Part shown: positions 42,742 through 52,133 of the stretch, piece by piece
Layout of the letters: the number at the start of each line of letters is the position of its first letter
How positions within the stretch are numbered: the first letter of the stretch is position 1
Source: Sphingorhabdus contaminans
GTDB lineage: Bacteria > Pseudomonadota > Alphaproteobacteria > Sphingomonadales > Sphingomonadaceae
Length of the DNA: 64,000 nt
Reading direction: 5' to 3'
NCBI RefSeq assembly: GCF_007280415.1
Contig: NZ_VKKU01000002.1
Span: 1,467,501 to 1,531,500 of the forward strand
Notes under the pieces: generated by a model
What the model saw: the letters and a program-made list of their open reading frames with translations, nothing else
Database searches by the model: none
Told to the model about the DNA's origin: nothing
Translations under genes and position numbers: made by a program

Positions 42742-44506
42742 AGTCATCCGCATCGGCGGAGGCTCGGCCTTCTTCATCGACAGTGCGCTGGCGGTACCGC
42801 AGCTGCTGGGCGCAGGCGTGGATTATATCATCCTCGATTATTTGGCCGAAGGCGCAATGGGTATGATGGGGCGGATGCGGCTCGCCGATCCGGACAGCGG
42901 CTTTCCAAGCGATTTCATGGATGTGCATATCGGCCCGTTTCTGACGCAGATAGCACAAACAGGCACGAAGATTGTCAGCAATGCAGGTGCCGTGAACCCC
43001 GGTCGGTTGGCGCATTTACTGCGTGGCAAAATTGCCGAACTGGGCCTGTCACTGAAGGTAGCTGCTATCGAAGGTGATTGCCTGATGCACCGGCTGGCGG
43101 ATTTTGCCGCTACGCGTGACATGTTTACGGGCAAAGCGTTTCCGCAAAAGGGCGTGACTAGCGCCAATGCCTATCTGGGGGCATTCCCGATTGCCCGCGC
43201 ACTGGCACAGGGGGCAGATATCGTCATTACCGGCCGGGTGGTGGACAGCGCGTTGGCATTAGGCCCGTTGATCCATGAATTTGGCTGGGGGCCGGATGAT
43301 CTCGACCAACTGGCTGGCGGTACATTGGCCGGCCATATGATCGAATGTGGCGCGCAGGTGACCGGCGGCACCTTTACCGACTGGCACGAGGTCGAAGGCT
43401 GGGCAAATATCGGAAGTCCTATTGCAGAATGCCATTCGGATGGCCGGTGCATCATAACCAAACCCGAAGGCACTGGCGGCCTTGTCAGTTTCGGCACCTG
43501 CGCCGAGCAGATGCTTTATGAGGTAAGCGATCCTGCCGCCTATCTGGTACCGGATGTGGCATGTGATTTCTCCCATGTCACGATGGAGGAGGTCGGCAAA
43601 GACCGGGTTCTGGTGAAGGGTGCGATTGGCAATTCAAAACCCGAAAAGCTGAAAGCTTGCGCGACATGGGACGATGGCTGGCGAGCGGTTGCTTACCAAC
43701 CGGTAATCGGGCGACCCGCACTGCAGAAGGCCGCGAAACAGGCCGAAGCGCTGTTTGAACGGGGACGCAATCTCCTGCGTGCGCGCAATTTGGCTGACTG
43801 GCGGCGGACAGAGGCCGTGATGATCGGGGCCACCGGAAATCCTGCCTCCGAGGAGGTTGTTGTCAAGCTGGTGGTTGAACATGACGAAATGCTGGCCGTC
43901 CAGATGTTCGCCCGCGAGCAATTCTCTGCCATCAGCGCCATGGCACCGGGAACAAGTGTGGCCTTCGGCGTGCAGGTGCAGCCGTGCATGGGGCTGGTCA
44001 GCTTTCTCGTGCCGCGGGATGACTTAGAAGTGACAATAGATGTAGGGGATGGAGCAGAACCGTTCTCTGAACCCATAACTCTTCATGCTGAACTTACGCC
44101 CTCACCAATGGTGCAATCGAAACCGCAGGTTGGAGAGGCAGAAGCGGTTTTGAACCAGGTCGTGGGTGACGGGGTCGGTGAAGCGGAACTGACAATCTTC
44201 GACCTCGCCTACACCCGCAGCGGCGAAAAAGGCGAAACCATCAACATTGGCGTCATCGCCCGAAAGCCCGAGAACCTGCCCGCCTTGCGCGCCGCTCTCA
44301 CGCCCGAATTGCTTCGCGCACATCTCACCGATCTCGGCGATTTCAAGGTGACCATTTACGAAGTCCCCGGCATCCACGCGCTTAACATCGTCCTCGACGG
44401 TGCGTTGCCGGGTGGGCTGAATGCGAGCCAGCGGCTGGACCCGGCGGCGAAGTCTGTCGGGCAGCGTCTGGCCACTATGGCGATCCCCTGCCGCCGGCAA
44501 AGCTAG
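42728..44506 (+). CDS. AtuA-family (DUF1446) protein with C-terminal ferredoxin-fold domain
   Basis: 592-aa protein. Residues 1-450 match the AtuA/DUF1446 pattern: IRIGGGSAFFIDSA, LDYLAEGAMGMM, GTKIVSNAGAVNP, EGDCLMH, SANAYLGAFPIARALAQGADIVITGRVVDSALALGPL, CGAQVTGG. The C-terminal about 110 residues (FDLAYTRSGEKGETINIGVIAR...) form the AtuA-like C-terminal domain, fused here rather than separate. AtuA takes part in acyclic terpene (citronellol/geranyl-CoA) use, where its reaction is unclear. Its stop shares CTAG with the opposing amidohydrolase stop. Confidence 0.83.
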   Translation: MTSDKVIRIGGGSAFFIDSALAVPQLLGAGVDYIILDYLAEGAMGMMGRMRLADPDSGFPSDFMDVHIGPFLTQIAQTGTKIVSNAGAVNPGRLAHLLRGKIAELGLSLKVAAIEGDCLMHRLADFAATRDMFTGKAFPQKGVTSANAYLGAFPIARALAQGADIVITGRVVDSALALGPLIHEFGWGPDDLDQLAGGTLAGHMIECGAQVTGGTFTDWHEVEGWANIGSPIAECHSDGRCIITKPEGTGGLVSFGTCAEQMLYEVSDPAAYLVPDVACDFSHVTMEEVGKDRVLVKGAIGNSKPEKLKACATWDDGWRAVAYQPVIGRPALQKAAKQAEALFERGRNLLRARNLADWRRTEAVMIGATGNPASEEVVVKLVVEHDEMLAVQMFAREQFSAISAMAPGTSVAFGVQVQPCMGLVSFLVPRDDLEVTIDVGDGAEPFSEPITLHAELTPSPMVQSKPQVGEAEAVLNQVVGDGVGEAELTIFDLAYTRSGEKGETINIGVIARKPENLPALRAALTPELLRAHLTDLGDFKVTIYEVPGIHALNIVLDGALPGGLNASQRLDPAAKSVGQRLATMAIPCRRQS

Positions 44507-46215
44507 GCTGCCTGTGCTCCCCGCACCAATCGCCCGGGCCGGGCACCCGTGCTTGCATCCATCCGGCGGATGATCTGGCCCGAGACTATTGTCGCATCAT
44601 AGCCTGTCGCGCGCTGGTGCAAACGGCGCCCACCTGCAGGCAAGTCATGGACAATTTCCGGCACATGTAATGTCAGCCGTTTCATATCAATGACATTCAG
44701 ATCCGCCTTCGCGCCAACTTTCAATGTACCCCGGTCATTGAGTCCCACGGCTTTCGCTGCCTTTTGCGTCAGCATATGGACCGCTTGCGCTAATTCTATT
44801 CCGCCGTCGCGACGATCACGAACGAAGTGCCGTAGCAGGAATGTCGAATAGCTCGCGTCGCAAATGGCACCATAATGGGCGCCGCCATCGCCGAGCGCCG
44901 GGATACAATGGGGATGGTTCAGCATCTCATGTGCGCTCGCAAGCGAGGCATCCTCGAAATTGCCAAGGGCGGCGAGGAACAGGCCTTTGCCCTCTGTCGC
45001 CAATAGCCGTTCATAGGCAATTTCCTGGGGAGTGCAGCCGCGTGCGCGTGCCTGGTCGGCCATGCTTAGCGATTTGGGTGGCGAGTAATCGGGTGGATTG
45101 TCGAGCGGGAACATCCATTCCCAGTTACGCGCAAGTGCGTTGAACGGATGTCCTTCGCTAAACTCTTCGCTGAGCAATGCGGCGCGTAGCGACGGGTCGC
45201 GCATCGCGGCAACTTTCTCGGCGAGAGGAAGGTCGGCTATCTTCGCCCAACTCGGGCAAAGGACAAAGGGATGGACGGTCAGTTCGAGCCCGGCAATCAA
45301 CCCGATCGGGCGCGGCATGACCTGCGCGGTTACCTGACCCCCGCCTGCATTGGTGGCTGACATCATGTCGAGCACCGCACGCCAGCGTGGCGGGCCTTCA
45401 TTACCGCTGGCCAGGGTGAAGGTGGCCGGACGGCCGCAGGCCTTTACCACCTCGTCGATCACCCCATATTCCTTGTCCCAGCCGACAAAGGCGTCGAGCA
45501 CGATCTGGAATGTGCCGGAACCGGCATCGGTCATGCCGCGACAGATTGCCTTCAGTTCCTCGACATCGGCCTCAAAAGTCGGGATCGAACCGCCATCGGC
45601 GGTCTTGTGGATGCTGAGCCGCGAGGTCGCAAAACCGAGCGCGCCGGCCTGTATCGCTTCCTTCGTCAAAGCGCGCATTTTCTCAAGGTCGTCGTCGTTC
45701 GCCGTTTCGCGACGTGCACCGCGCTCGCCCATGGCGTAAACACGTAGCGGTGAATGCGGCAGATAGGCGGCCACATCGATGTCGCGTTTACCGGCATCAA
45801 GGCGGTCCAGATATTCGGGGAAAGTTTCCCAGTCCCACGGCAATCCCTCGGCCATAACGACACCGGGAATATCTTCGACGCCTTCCATGACATTGATCAG
45901 CATAGCGTGATCGGACTGGCGGCAGGGCGCAAAGCCCACGCCGCAATTGCCCATGACAACGGTCGTCACGCCATGGGCAGAGGATGGTGCAAGTTCCTCG
46001 CCCCAGATTGCCTGCCCGTCATAATGTGTGTGCACATCGACAAAGCCCGGCGTTACGATCCGGTCATGGGCATCGATTTCTTCGCGTCCGACGCCCAGGT
46101 CCTTGCCAATCGCCACCACGCGTCCGCCGGAAATTGCGATATCGCCTGTGATCAGGGCACCGCCTGTCCCGTCGGCTATCGTACCACCCCTGATAACCAG
46201 ATCATAATCGCTCAT
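44503..46215 (-). CDS. N-acyl-D-amino-acid deacylase family amidohydrolase (copy 1)
   Basis: 570-aa metal-dependent amidohydrolase of the D-aminoacylase group. Metal-site motifs intact: HTH in GFVDVHTHYDGQ (about residue 61-63), the metal-bridging Cys in VMGNCGVGFAP, and the Asp in PALGDGGAHYGA. C-terminal GTLKVGAKADLNVID closes the composite beta domain. Substrate unknown; D-aminoacylases hydrolyse N-acyl amides, so conjugated steroids are conceivable. Coupled by ATGA to the Coq4-like gene. A second such pair lies at 60391-63023. Confidence 0.85.
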   Translation of the reverse strand: MSDYDLVIRGGTIADGTGGALITGDIAISGGRVVAIGKDLGVGREEIDAHDRIVTPGFVDVHTHYDGQAIWGEELAPSSAHGVTTVVMGNCGVGFAPCRQSDHAMLINVMEGVEDIPGVVMAEGLPWDWETFPEYLDRLDAGKRDIDVAAYLPHSPLRVYAMGERGARRETANDDDLEKMRALTKEAIQAGALGFATSRLSIHKTADGGSIPTFEADVEELKAICRGMTDAGSGTFQIVLDAFVGWDKEYGVIDEVVKACGRPATFTLASGNEGPPRWRAVLDMMSATNAGGGQVTAQVMPRPIGLIAGLELTVHPFVLCPSWAKIADLPLAEKVAAMRDPSLRAALLSEEFSEGHPFNALARNWEWMFPLDNPPDYSPPKSLSMADQARARGCTPQEIAYERLLATEGKGLFLAALGNFEDASLASAHEMLNHPHCIPALGDGGAHYGAICDASYSTFLLRHFVRDRRDGGIELAQAVHMLTQKAAKAVGLNDRGTLKVGAKADLNVIDMKRLTLHVPEIVHDLPAGGRRLHQRATGYDATIVSGQIIRRMDASTGARPGRLVRGAQAA

Positions 46216-47033
46216 TTTCGAACCTCACCCCAAATGTCACCGGCTTCCTGCGTATCAAAATCATATGCCCCGCGGACGCCCAGCTGGCGGCGGGCCTCTT
46301 CCAATGGGGTGTGCCAATAATCCTCCATCTTGGCCATCCAGAATGCATCCGACTGACGGCCGATGCTGATACCCTGCTGGATGCACTCCAGCGCGGTTTC
46401 CCATATTTGCGGATAATGCAGCATCGTGCGGATGACATAGCGCGTGGTACCGAGGATCGAGAGCACGCTCATTTCGCCTGCCAGTTCCTTGTTCTGGATA
46501 TGCGTGTGGATTGTTGCCAGCCGGAACCAATAGGGGATCAGCTCGCCCATATAGTTGAAGCCGCCACCGGTCAGGATATGCTCATAATCATGTGTTTGTC
46601 CGGATCGGAGCGAATAATATTCCCACTGCGTTTTCGGCTCGAAATTGGGGACGATCTGGATTTCGTAATTACCTTCCGTCGCCGTCTTATAATAAATCCC
46701 GCCGAGCGTGCCCGGCGCGCAATCTTTCAGATCTGCAATGCTGTAATCGGAACAAAACCATTCGTTGAACCATGCGTCGAGTTTGGGATTTACCTTTCTC
46801 TCTTCGGTAAACATCGCTTCGATATGGTCGAAATCCCGCAATTCATTGAGAATCGGGATCAACTGGTGCATCTCGGCCGCGGGAGGAAAATCGGGGCCGT
46901 TCTTTTTGAGGGCGATCAGCGCGATCCACTCGCGCAGTTTCGGGCTGTTGAGATATTTGGAGGAAGAAACAAGCACGCTTGAGTCCGTGCCCAGCAAATT
47001 GACCCCGCGTGCGAGATAAGGAATGTCGTCCAA
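46212..47033 (-). CDS. Coq4-family protein (copy 1), TTG start
   Basis: 273-aa protein with the Coq4 metal motif HDxxHx11E: His148-Asp149, His152 and Glu164 in QTHDYEHILTGGGFNYMGELI. COQ4 proteins act in coenzyme Q synthesis, where a role at C1 of the ring (oxidative decarboxylation) has been reported; here the neighbours are catabolic genes. Shared with its paralogue at 62139 are SSVLxSSSKYLN, DCAPGTLG and HDxEHIxTG. No ATG is available upstream; TTG with AAAAGGCAGG before it seems to be the start. It faces the SDR-fadD19 operon across site S6. Confidence 0.82.
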   Translation of the reverse strand: MDDIPYLARGVNLLGTDSSVLVSSSKYLNSPKLREWIALIALKKNGPDFPPAAEMHQLIPILNELRDFDHIEAMFTEERKVNPKLDAWFNEWFCSDYSIADLKDCAPGTLGGIYYKTATEGNYEIQIVPNFEPKTQWEYYSLRSGQTHDYEHILTGGGFNYMGELIPYWFRLATIHTHIQNKELAGEMSVLSILGTTRYVIRTMLHYPQIWETALECIQQGISIGRQSDAFWMAKMEDYWHTPLEEARRQLGVRGAYDFDTQEAGDIWGEVRK

Positions 47034-47051
47034 TGGCCTGCCTTTTCGTGA

Positions 47052-47085
47052 TTTGCGTAAAACATACCCCTTTTAAATTCGCAAA
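47052..47085. promoter_or_regulatory. Operator-like inverted repeat S6 between Coq4-like and SDR genes
   Basis: TTTGCGTA (47052-47059), 18-base spacer, TTCGCAAA (47078-47085). With flanking bases the arms become GATTTGCG and CGCAAATC, a perfect 8-bp inverted repeat at the same 34-base geometry. It lies in the 108-bp divergent promoter driving the 47142-59527 gene block. Confidence 0.68.
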
Positions 47086-47141
47086 TCTAGGTTATTTATG
47101 CTTCATACACGCAAAACGCGTCGAATCGGGAGAGACTTGAG

Positions 47142-48017
47142 ATGGCAAATGGCAAAGTCGCGCTGGTTACCGGCGCCAGCCGCGGTGCAGGAGCAGGCAT
47201 TGCGCGGGGATTTGGCGAGCTTGGATATACGGTTTACGTCACCGGGCGTACTGTGGCGCCGGGTGATGCCAAGGGATGGGATGGTACGGTTCTTCCCGGA
47301 ACGGTCGCGCAAACGGCAGCTGATGTAACAGAGCGCGGTGGCAAGGGAATTGCGGTGATGTGCGACCACAGCGACGACGCGCAGGTCGCACGCGTTTTTG
47401 AACAGATAGCGGCTGAACAGAATGGCCAGCTCGACGTGCTGGTCAACAATGCCGCATATATGCATCCGCAGCTGATCGAGCAGAAGAAGTTCTGGGAGAA
47501 GGAACTGGCTGCGATGGGCATCCTCGATGTCGGGTTGCGTTCGGCCTATGTCGCAAGCTGGCATGCGGCCAAGATGATGGTTGCCCGCGGTAGCGGCTTG
47601 ATCGCAATGGGCTCATCCTTTGGGGGCACATGCTATATGCACGGGCCCGCTTACGGGGCGCAGAAAGCAGGCCTCGACAAATTTGCGCATGATATGGGGC
47701 ATGACTTCCAGGGCACTGGCGTGCGCTGTTTTTCGATCTGGATGGGGCCCCTGATCACGGAGCGGTCGATGATCGCACGCACGCAGCATCCGGAACAATA
47801 TGAAGGCTTTTTGGAAAGTGCCGAAAATCCTGAATTCACAGCGCACATCATCGATGCGCTGGCACGTGATCCACGCGGCGCTGAGCTTTCGGGATCGACC
47901 CTGATCGGCGCGGAAATTGCCAAGGAACTGGGTGTAACCGACCGCGGCAAAGAACGTCCGTCCTACCGCGAGATGCTCGGCAATCCGCCTGCGAAGAATC
48001 CTGCCGCAGTTTACTAG
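47142..48017 (+). CDS. SDR family oxidoreductase (DHRS1-like)
   Basis: 291-aa SDR: TGASRGAGAGIA cofactor motif, the insertion GRTVAPGDAKGWDGTVLPGTVAQTAADV (typical of DHRS1-like SDRs), NNAAY instead of NNAG, GSSFGGTCYMHGPAYGAQK with Ser and Tyr-x3-Lys, and a long C-terminal tail RGKERPSYREMLGNPPAKNPAAVY. First gene after site S6 and one base from the next gene (TAGTG overlap). Probably an oxidoreductase for a steroid or acyl-CoA hydroxyl; not resolved further. Confidence 0.82.
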   Translation: MANGKVALVTGASRGAGAGIARGFGELGYTVYVTGRTVAPGDAKGWDGTVLPGTVAQTAADVTERGGKGIAVMCDHSDDAQVARVFEQIAAEQNGQLDVLVNNAAYMHPQLIEQKKFWEKELAAMGILDVGLRSAYVASWHAAKMMVARGSGLIAMGSSFGGTCYMHGPAYGAQKAGLDKFAHDMGHDFQGTGVRCFSIWMGPLITERSMIARTQHPEQYEGFLESAENPEFTAHIIDALARDPRGAELSGSTLIGAEIAKELGVTDRGKERPSYREMLGNPPAKNPAAVY

Positions 48018-49597
48018 TGGCAAGCCAGTTTCATCTTGCGGACCTGTTCGAAACTGCCGCCGCGCAGATACCTGACCGTATCGCGATCAAATCGGATGCA
48101 GGGCATCTGACATATGGCGAGCTGAATGCGCGGACCGACCGGCTCGCCGCCGGGCTGTGGGCGCAGGGCGTGCGGCGTGGGGACAATGTCGGGCTGTATA
48201 TGATGAACGGGCCCGAATATCTGGAATCGCTGCTGGCGGCGATCAAGATCGGGGCTGTCCCCTTCAACGTCAATTACCGTTACCGGGCCGATGAGCTGCG
48301 CTACCTGTTCGACAATGCCGAGGCAGTGGCGGTGATCCATGGCGCAGAATTTACGCCCGTTATCGACGAACTGAAGCCCGACCTTCCCAAATTGCGGCTG
48401 GCCATTTCGGTCGACGACGGCATCGGTCAGACGCGTTCGCCAACCTATGATGAACTGCTTCAAACTGCGCCCGCTGGTCCATTCGAACGGCATGAAGATG
48501 ACATCCTGCTGCTCTATACCGGTGGCACAACAGGTGCGCCCAAGGGGGTCATGTGGCCACATAAAGCCTTCTTTTTTGCCTGCCTGAACGGGGCGGGATA
48601 TTATCATGCCGACGGCCCATGCACCGCACCTGGCGATATCGCGGCACGGGCATCGGGGGGGTATCATCTCTCGATGTTTCCGACTGCGCCATTGATGCAT
48701 GGTGCAGCAATCTGGTCGGCCCTCGGGGCGATGCTATCGGGTCTGACGCTGGTACTCGATCCCGTGCGCAGCTTCGATCCGGTCGCCATCTGGGACCGTG
48801 TCGAGCGTGAAGGCGCACAAATGGTGCAAATCGTCGGCGATGCCATGGCGATCCCGTTGCGTGATGCATTGCGGGATAATCCGGGCCGCTGGAAACTTGA
48901 CCATGTCATCAATTTCGGGTCCGGCGGCGCGGTCTTCTCCGAAAGCGTAAAGGCGGATCTGAGGCAGTTTCTGCCCAACGCGATGATTACCGACGGCATG
49001 GGTTCATCCGAAACCGGGGTCAGCGGTATGGCCATTCCCAGTGCGGAAGGAATGATGCGCCTGCCGGTGAACGAGCTGCAAAGCATCGTCGTCGATGGCA
49101 GGCTGGGCACGGTTGGGGAAACCGGCTTTGTCGCCCGCAGCGGCAATATCCCGGTCGGCTATTTTGGCGACCCTGTAAAAAGCGCGGAAACATTCCAGAC
49201 GATTGATGGCACATTATGGTCTGTCTCGGGCGATACGGCCCGGATCGACGATGATGGCTTCATGACCGTTTTCGGCCGCGGCTCGACCTGTATTACGACG
49301 GGCGGGGAAAAGGTGTTTCCCGAAGAAGTGGAAGAGGCGCTGCGGACGCACCCTGCGATATTGGACTCGGTGGTTGCCGGGCAAAAGGATGACCGCTGGG
49401 GCGAACGTGTGGTCGGGGTGGTGTCGCTGCGCGAGGGCTGCACACGGCCCGCTTTCGACGAGGTGAAATCACACTTGTCGTCGCAGTTGGCAGGTTACAA
49501 ACTGCCAAAGGCGCTCGTCTGGGTGGATGCGGTCAAGCGTTCACCGGCGGGCAAACAGGATTACCGCTGGGCCAGGGAGGTGGCAGCATCGGCATGA
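48017..49597 (+). CDS. FadD19-like steroid side-chain acyl-CoA ligase
   Basis: 526-aa ANL acyl-CoA synthetase, GTG start overlapping the SDR stop. P-loop LLYTGGTTGAPKGVMWPH, then GSSETG, NIPVGYFGDP, GRGSTCITTGGEKVFPEEVE and VKRSPAGKQDYRWA at the C terminus. These follow actinobacterial FadD19, which activates C24-branched or C24 steroid carboxylates, as I recall. It is therefore the likely entry enzyme for side-chain breakdown, activating a bile acid or sterol-26-oate. Substrate length is not evident from sequence. Followed by a second ligase with a 4-base overlap. Confidence 0.82.
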   Translation: MASQFHLADLFETAAAQIPDRIAIKSDAGHLTYGELNARTDRLAAGLWAQGVRRGDNVGLYMMNGPEYLESLLAAIKIGAVPFNVNYRYRADELRYLFDNAEAVAVIHGAEFTPVIDELKPDLPKLRLAISVDDGIGQTRSPTYDELLQTAPAGPFERHEDDILLLYTGGTTGAPKGVMWPHKAFFFACLNGAGYYHADGPCTAPGDIAARASGGYHLSMFPTAPLMHGAAIWSALGAMLSGLTLVLDPVRSFDPVAIWDRVEREGAQMVQIVGDAMAIPLRDALRDNPGRWKLDHVINFGSGGAVFSESVKADLRQFLPNAMITDGMGSSETGVSGMAIPSAEGMMRLPVNELQSIVVDGRLGTVGETGFVARSGNIPVGYFGDPVKSAETFQTIDGTLWSVSGDTARIDDDGFMTVFGRGSTCITTGGEKVFPEEVEEALRTHPAILDSVVAGQKDDRWGERVVGVVSLREGCTRPAFDEVKSHLSSQLAGYKLPKALVWVDAVKRSPAGKQDYRWAREVAASA

Positions 49598-51207
49598 CGA
49601 GTTCAGATCTGATTTTTGACAAGGTTACCGGTCCCGGCTCGCCATTCGAAATAGGCGAGCGCGATGGTATGCGGCAGTTTGTCAACGCGCCCAGCGATCT
49701 GAACCAGATGATCGAACGGACACGCGCATTCGGCGATCGGCCAATGATCGTCGAGGGTGATTTGCGGCTGAGTTATGCTGACGTGTTCGTACGCCGCGAT
49801 GCACTGGCCGCTGCGCTGGGGATAGAAAAAGGCGACCGGGTCGGGTTGTGCATGAAAAACAGTGCGGCCTGGATGATCGGCTTTCTTGCCATACTCGCGC
49901 GCGGCGGTGTGGCCGTGGCCGTCAACAGCAGGGGTGCGCCGAACGAACTTGCGGCCATGCTCGACGATGTCGGCGCGGCGATTGTACTTGCCGATTCCGA
50001 TCGCGCCCGACGTCTGCGCGAGGGCGGTTATGCGGGACGGATTATCGAGGCGCAGGAATTTCCTTCCGATGGGACCATGGCGCTCGATCCCGTCTCGCCA
50101 GCACAGGCGGACGATGCCGCCGCCATCTTGTTTACTTCGGGGACGACCGGCCGGGTCAAAGGGGCGGTTTTGAGCCACAAGAATCTAATCCACGGCATCA
50201 TGCTGATGCAATTGTCGGGCGTAATGATCCTGCACGGCATGGCCGAAAAATTCGGAACCGATGTCGAGACATTACGCGCCAATCTGCCGCAGGCAGCCGT
50301 GCTTCAGGTCTATCCGCTGTTTCATATTTCGGGGCTTGGCAGTGCATTCCTCTCGCCCATGCTTGCCGGCTCGAAAATTGTCGTCATGCACCATTGGGAT
50401 CCCGAGGAGGCGTTGCGGCTTATCGCGGCAGAACGGGTGACGATGTTTACAGGGGTCCCGACAATGTTGTGGGACATCCTGAACAAGGCACATCTGGAAA
50501 GCGCCGATTTGTCCTCTCTGACCAACATTGGCACGGGTGGGCAGGCTTTGCCGGTCAATCTGCTCGACGCGATCCGCAGCGCATGTCCGCAGGCGTTTAT
50601 GGGAACCGGCTACGGCCTGACCGAAACATCGGGCAGCGTCGCGCAAGCGGTGGGTGAGGATTTCATCCGGAACCGAACCGCCGCCGGCCGCGTGCTCAGC
50701 CTGGTCGACATGAAAATCGATGCCCCTGAAGGTCAGGCCGGTGAAATCATGGTGCGCGGCCCGATGGTGATGAAAGGTTATTGGAACCGGCCCGAAGAAA
50801 CCGCGGCGGTGCTTTCGGCAGATGGGTGGTTCCGGACCGGTGATATCGGGATGGTCGATGATGAAGGCTATATCTTCATAGTTGACCGCAAAAAGGACAT
50901 GGTGATCTCGGGCGGCGAAAACATCTATTGCGCCGAAGTAGAACGGATCATGGGCGCCATGGACGGTGTCGCCGAATGCGCAGCGTTCGGTATCCCGGAC
51001 GAAAGGCTCGGGGAGTTGCTCGTGGCCTTTGTCGTCGGATCCGGGGTAACCGAACAGGAAATCATCCAAGAGGTGGGCGAAAAGCTGGCCCGGTACAAGG
51101 CACCCGGACATGTCCGGTTCGTCAGCGAACCTTTGCCACGCAATGCCGTGGGCAAGGTCGATAAAATCAAATTGCGGGCGATGTGGCCCGATCTCGCAGG
51201 AGTGTAA
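49594..51207 (+). CDS. Acyl-CoA synthetase / AMP-dependent ligase
   Basis: 537-aa ANL enzyme. P-loop LFTSGTTGRVKGAVLSH, GTGYGLTETSG, DGWFRTGDIG, DRKKDMVISGGENIYCAEVE and the C-terminal Lys in NAVGKVDKIKLR. It differs from the FadD19-like neighbour and belongs to the medium/long-chain or aryl-CoA ligase type. Two ligases in tandem suggest stepwise activation of two different carboxylates, for example before and after partial side-chain removal, or activation of a cleavage product. ATGA overlap with the preceding gene. Confidence 0.84.
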   Translation: MTSSDLIFDKVTGPGSPFEIGERDGMRQFVNAPSDLNQMIERTRAFGDRPMIVEGDLRLSYADVFVRRDALAAALGIEKGDRVGLCMKNSAAWMIGFLAILARGGVAVAVNSRGAPNELAAMLDDVGAAIVLADSDRARRLREGGYAGRIIEAQEFPSDGTMALDPVSPAQADDAAAILFTSGTTGRVKGAVLSHKNLIHGIMLMQLSGVMILHGMAEKFGTDVETLRANLPQAAVLQVYPLFHISGLGSAFLSPMLAGSKIVVMHHWDPEEALRLIAAERVTMFTGVPTMLWDILNKAHLESADLSSLTNIGTGGQALPVNLLDAIRSACPQAFMGTGYGLTETSGSVAQAVGEDFIRNRTAAGRVLSLVDMKIDAPEGQAGEIMVRGPMVMKGYWNRPEETAAVLSADGWFRTGDIGMVDDEGYIFIVDRKKDMVISGGENIYCAEVERIMGAMDGVAECAAFGIPDERLGELLVAFVVGSGVTEQEIIQEVGEKLARYKAPGHVRFVSEPLPRNAVGKVDKIKLRAMWPDLAGV

Positions 51208-51212
51208 AATAT

Positions 51213-52079
51213 ATGGGCATGCCCACCGACATCAAAGTTATCGACTGTATGCTGGGCATACCCAATGCCGAGGACCGGTCTGACTGGTTTGCGGCATTCC
51301 GTCCACTGATCAAGGATGCCCAGACGCTTGAGCAATTTTCAATGCCTGCGCAATATATGTTCAAGGATGTGCCCACGACCGGCAATCCGGGCGATTTCGT
51401 CAAGTGGACGGTCGAGCAGATGGATCGTTTCAATATCGAAAAGGCACTGGTTGGATGGAATGACGACGATACATCCCGCCGTGCCAAAGAGCTTTATCCG
51501 GACCGCTTCTTTTTCGATGTTCCGTGCGACCCCAACAAAGGGGTCGATGAAGTCCGGCGGATCAAGCGGCTGCACAGCGAAGTCGGCATTTCGGCGATCA
51601 GCGTATTTCCGAGCGGCACGCTGCCGCAGGTTGCGATCAATCATAAATATATGTTCCCGCTTTATACAGCAGCGGCGGAACTTGGTATTCCGATTTGCCT
51701 GAATGTGGGTATTCCGGGGCCGCGCATTCCGATGGAAACCCAGAAGGTAGAGCATCTGGACGAGGTGTGCTGGTTTTTCCCTGACCTGAAAATCGTCATG
51801 CGCCACGGTGCGGAACCCTGGGAGGCTTTGGCCGTGAAGCTGATGCTCAAATGGCCCAACCTCTATTATTCGACGAGTGCATTTGCGCCGAAACATTATC
51901 CCAAAGCGATCATCGACTATGCGAACACGCGTGGAAGCGACAAGATCATCTATGCCGGTTATTTCCCGATGGGCTTGAGCCTGGACCGGATTTTTGGTGA
52001 CATGCCGTCTGTGCCGTTCAAGGATGAGGTATGGCCCAAATTTCTACGAGAAAACGCCGTCAAGGTGTTCGGCCTGTAA
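51213..52079 (+). CDS. Amidohydrolase-2 family protein with missing metal ligands
   Basis: 288-aa TIM-barrel protein of the amidohydrolase_2 (ACMSD-like) family. The usual N-terminal HxH is replaced by VIDCMLGIPNAE, and the metal/catalytic Asp in the FGSDYP-type motif is replaced in IIYAGYFPMG. Only His in MRHGAEPWEAL (where the family has a metal His) remains. It may have lost hydrolase activity, or use another metal site. Such proteins occur in steroid and sterol clusters. ATG at 51213 has CAGGAG upstream; the next ATG two codons on is possible. A hairpin follows the stop. Confidence 0.78.
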   Translation: MGMPTDIKVIDCMLGIPNAEDRSDWFAAFRPLIKDAQTLEQFSMPAQYMFKDVPTTGNPGDFVKWTVEQMDRFNIEKALVGWNDDDTSRRAKELYPDRFFFDVPCDPNKGVDEVRRIKRLHSEVGISAISVFPSGTLPQVAINHKYMFPLYTAAAELGIPICLNVGIPGPRIPMETQKVEHLDEVCWFFPDLKIVMRHGAEPWEALAVKLMLKWPNLYYSTSAFAPKHYPKAIIDYANTRGSDKIIYAGYFPMGLSLDRIFGDMPSVPFKDEVWPKFLRENAVKVFGL

Positions 52080-52099
52080 CGGCAGGCCATTGAGGAGAC

Positions 52100-52121
52100 G
52101 GGAGCCGGGAAGTCTGCTCCC
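52100..52121 (+). terminator. Possible Rho-independent terminator
   Basis: GGGAGC (52100-52105) and GCTCCC (52116-52121) can form a 6-bp stem with a 10-base loop, followed by CTTTAATCTGTTT. The T tract is short, so this could be weak or an mRNA-stability element. It lies between the amidohydrolase-like and Rieske genes. Confidence 0.4.
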
Positions 52122-52133
52122 TTTAATCTGTTT

